A stretch of 8,291 nt of DNA from positions 1 through 8,291 of the forward strand of contig JAEYVW010000440.1 of the NCBI GenBank assembly GCA_023429365.1. Direction: 5' to 3'. Each line of letters starts with the position of its first letter. The first letter of the stretch is position 1. Below the pieces are notes generated by a model. It saw nothing but the letters and a program-made list of their open reading frames with translations, did no database searches and was not told the DNA's origin. Made by a program: the position numbers and the translations under genes. Of the stretch, positions 6,224 through 8,291 are shown in pieces. The DNA is from Bacteroidota bacterium (lineage in GTDB: Bacteria; Bacteroidota; Bacteroidia; Chitinophagales; Chitinophagaceae).

Positions 6224-8291
6224 ATGAAGCGTATTCAGATCGGTATGATCACAGTAATTCTGGCCTTCATTTGCCAGTATAGCCTGGCCCAGGTGGCCGT
6301 TTCCGGTACGGTAAAAAATAAAAAGTCCAAGCCCGTTTATGGCGTTAGCATCAGCCTCAAGGACTCGTATGACGGAGCTACCAGCGATTCGTCTGGTAAT
6401 TTTTCTTTTGTAACAACAGAGAAAGGTGAAATGACCTTGGTGGCATCCGCTATTGGCTATAAGACCTATGAACAAAAGATCAATCTAAGCAGCAAAATCG
6501 AAAACCTGAATATCCAATTGATCGAAGAGGTTACCGAACTGGACGCGGTAACGATATCTGTCGGAGTATTTGAAGCAAGTGACCGGAAACGTGCTTCTGT
6601 TGTACTCGACCCGATCGATATTGTAACTACAGCCAGTGCAAATGGCGATATCACCGGCGCTCTAAAAACACTTCCCGGTGCCCAACAGGTGGGTGAAAGC
6701 GAAGGCCTCTATGTGCGTGGCGGAACGGCCGCCGAAACAAAGACATTTATCGATGGGACCCTGGTAAATAATTTCTTTTATAGCAGCGTACCGAATATTG
6801 CACAGTTCAGCCGCTTTTCACCTTTTATTTTTAAGGGCACTGTTTTCAGTACAGGTGGTTATTCTGCTTTGTATGGACAGGCTTTGTCGTCAGCGCTTAT
6901 TCTTGAGTCTATCGATCTTCCGGAACGTTCATCGGCCAGCATCGGGATCACAGTATTGGGAGGCAGCGCCGGTTTTCAGCAATTGGCAAAGAACAAACGA
7001 TCATCCTGGGGTGTAAATTATAGCTATACCAACCTGGGACCCGCATTCGCGATCATCAAGCAAAAGCAGGATTACTCCAAAGCGCCAACCTATCATACCG
7101 CCGATGCCAATTTCCGGATCAAGACTTCGAATACAGGTATGTTGAAGTATTATGGTTATTTCAGCGGTAGCAAGCTGGCATTTACGACCAATAGTATTGA
7201 CACCCTGGGCTATCTCGACAAGTTTGGTATAAACAATTCAAATTTCTATCACAATCTTTCGTGGAAAGAGAACATGGGAAAGCGGTGGAAAGTCAATATC
7301 GGCCTTTCCTATACCAACAACCAGGACGATATCAACGGGAATTTGCAGGATCAGCAGAAGAATGATGTGTCGCTTACCGGCCTGGAGTTCAAAAAATTTG
7401 ATGTCGACACTCGCGGCGATTATTTCAATAGTAAAATCGTTTTTGAAAAGAGACTACGTGGCCTGAGTGCTCTTCGATTTGGTGGTGAATACAATTTTAG
7501 TAAAGACAAACTTGTCTATACAGCGTATAACAGCCAGGTATTTCCAAGCCATCTCAGGGAATCGATCAGCTCGGCATTTGCGGAATCTGATATTTATATC
7601 ACACATGAACTGGCGGCTAAGGCGGGTGGTCGCGTGGAATATTCCACCGTTGTGGAGCAGGCAAATTTTGCTCCGCGTTTGTCGATAGCTTATAAACTGG
7701 CCAAGGGCACCCAGGCTTCTCTGGCCTATGGTGTTTTTTACCAGGACCCGGAACGCAGATACCTGCCTTCACCCAATAAGCTCGACTATATGAAAGCCAC
7801 CCACTACATCGCGCAGTTCCAACGGGTGGTCAACCAGCAATCATTTAGAACCGAGATTTTCTATAAGAAGTATGATAACCTGGTCAAGACTGCATTTACC
7901 AACCAGCAGGAATCGGCTGTCAGCAATGAGGGCTTTGGAGACGCAAAAGGGATCGAGTTTTTCTGGCGGGATAAGAAAACGTTTAAAAACCTGGACTACT
8001 GGATCTCCTATTCTTACCTCGATACTAAAAGAGATTTCCTGAATTTCCCATTTGCCATCGCGCCCAATTTCGCAGCCAAACATACCAGTTCGCTGGTGAT
8101 AAAACGGTTTGTGCAAAAATGGAAAATGAACCTGAATACTGCTTACAATTATGCCAGCGGTAGACCTTATTACAATATCGGTTATGAGAATGGAAATCCA
8201 AAGTTCAATGACCGCGGAAAGATACCCGATTATCACAACGTGAGTTTCGCAATCAATTACCTGCCTTTTATTGGCAAACAAAATCCGAAAT
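6224..8291 (+). CDS. TonB-dependent outer-membrane receptor with carboxypeptidase-regulatory-like domain (3' end cut by window)
   Basis: The frame from ATG 6224 stays open to the last base, giving 689 complete codons. These proteins take up large substrates (siderophores, cobalamin, glycans or others) across the outer membrane using TonB energy. Residues 1-22 are a signal peptide (SLA|Q). Residues about 24-100 form a CarboxypepD_reg-like beta-sandwich (VSGTVKNKKSKPVYGVSISL, then TSDSSGNFSF). Residues about 108-230 are the plug, with ALKTLPGAQQV (146-156), YVRGG (163-167), IDG (176-178) and GGYSALYGQALSSALI (211-226). From about 231 on it is an aromatic-rich, alternating beta-barrel. Late-barrel motifs SGRPYYN (645-651) and PDYHN (668-672) suggest that less than about 100 residues are missing. 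No SusD-like gene is visible upstream, and the size and plug look unlike the roughly 1000-residue SusC class, so a stand-alone receptor is likelier; a partner downstream cannot be excluded. Substrate unknown. Confidence 0.9.
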   Translation, partial: MKRIQIGMITVILAFICQYSLAQVAVSGTVKNKKSKPVYGVSISLKDSYDGATSDSSGNFSFVTTEKGEMTLVASAIGYKTYEQKINLSSKIENLNIQLIEEVTELDAVTISVGVFEASDRKRASVVLDPIDIVTTASANGDITGALKTLPGAQQVGESEGLYVRGGTAAETKTFIDGTLVNNFFYSSVPNIAQFSRFSPFIFKGTVFSTGGYSALYGQALSSALILESIDLPERSSASIGITVLGGSAGFQQLAKNKRSSWGVNYSYTNLGPAFAIIKQKQDYSKAPTYHTADANFRIKTSNTGMLKYYGYFSGSKLAFTTNSIDTLGYLDKFGINNSNFYHNLSWKENMGKRWKVNIGLSYTNNQDDINGNLQDQQKNDVSLTGLEFKKFDVDTRGDYFNSKIVFEKRLRGLSALRFGGEYNFSKDKLVYTAYNSQVFPSHLRESISSAFAESDIYITHELAAKAGGRVEYSTVVEQANFAPRLSIAYKLAKGTQASLAYGVFYQDPERRYLPSPNKLDYMKATHYIAQFQRVVNQQSFRTEIFYKKYDNLVKTAFTNQQESAVSNEGFGDAKGIEFFWRDKKTFKNLDYWISYSYLDTKRDFLNFPFAIAPNFAAKHTSSLVIKRFVQKWKMNLNTAYNYASGRPYYNIGYENGNPKFNDRGKIPDYHNVSFAINYLPFIGKQNPK

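Noticed and set aside
7841..8281. A 146-codon antisense open frame in the TonB receptor region
   Set aside because: The + strand carries an uninterrupted receptor frame with recognisable motifs through the same bases; the antisense frame has no recognisable domain.

Overview
The window looks like a Bacteroidota chromosome, probably close to Chitinophagaceae (inference, no database search). The supporting signs are: a TAnnTTTG-type promoter element ahead of atpB; A/T-rich, Shine-Dalgarno-poor start regions for the other atp genes; an F-ATPase subunit a with a signal peptide and a His-rich N-terminal extension; a secreted protein with a type IX secretion (Por secretion system) C-terminal sorting domain; and a TonB-dependent receptor with an N-terminal carboxypeptidase-regulatory-like domain. 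All genes are on the + strand.

Region 1 (1-4401) is an F-type ATP synthase operon in the order atpB (a), atpE (c), atpF (b), atpH (delta), atpA (alpha). These genes supply the whole membrane rotor/stator part (a, c ring, b), the delta connector on top of F1, and the alpha subunit. A strong intrinsic terminator directly follows atpA. The genes for gamma, beta and epsilon (atpG, atpD, atpC) are not in the window and must lie elsewhere. The gaps inside the operon are unusually wide (34, 94, 74 and 108 nt) and hold structure: an 8-bp hairpin after atpE, nine tandem 7-bp AGCNNNN units between atpF and atpH, and an 8-bp TTTGAAAA tandem array between atpH and atpA.

Region 2 (4402-4750) is a 349-nt AT-rich gap without a credible gene. 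It holds a candidate Bacteroidota-type promoter and two interleaved inverted repeats that would lie in or near the leader of the next gene.

Region 3 (4751-6163) is one cell-surface or secreted protein: signal peptide, Gly/Ser linker, an unrecognised N-terminal domain, a fibronectin-III-like module and a type A T9SS sorting domain. A terminator follows it.

Region 4 (6164-8291) is the start of a TonB-dependent outer-membrane receptor, open to the window end with about 689 codons present, behind its own candidate promoter.

The atp operon is housekeeping. The two downstream genes are envelope genes separated from it and from each other by terminators, so the window appears to hold three transcription units. 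No mobile element, tRNA, rRNA or CRISPR array is visible. I found no convincing new multi-gene system; the most unusual material is the two repeat families in the atp operon and the unrecognised domain of the T9SS cargo.
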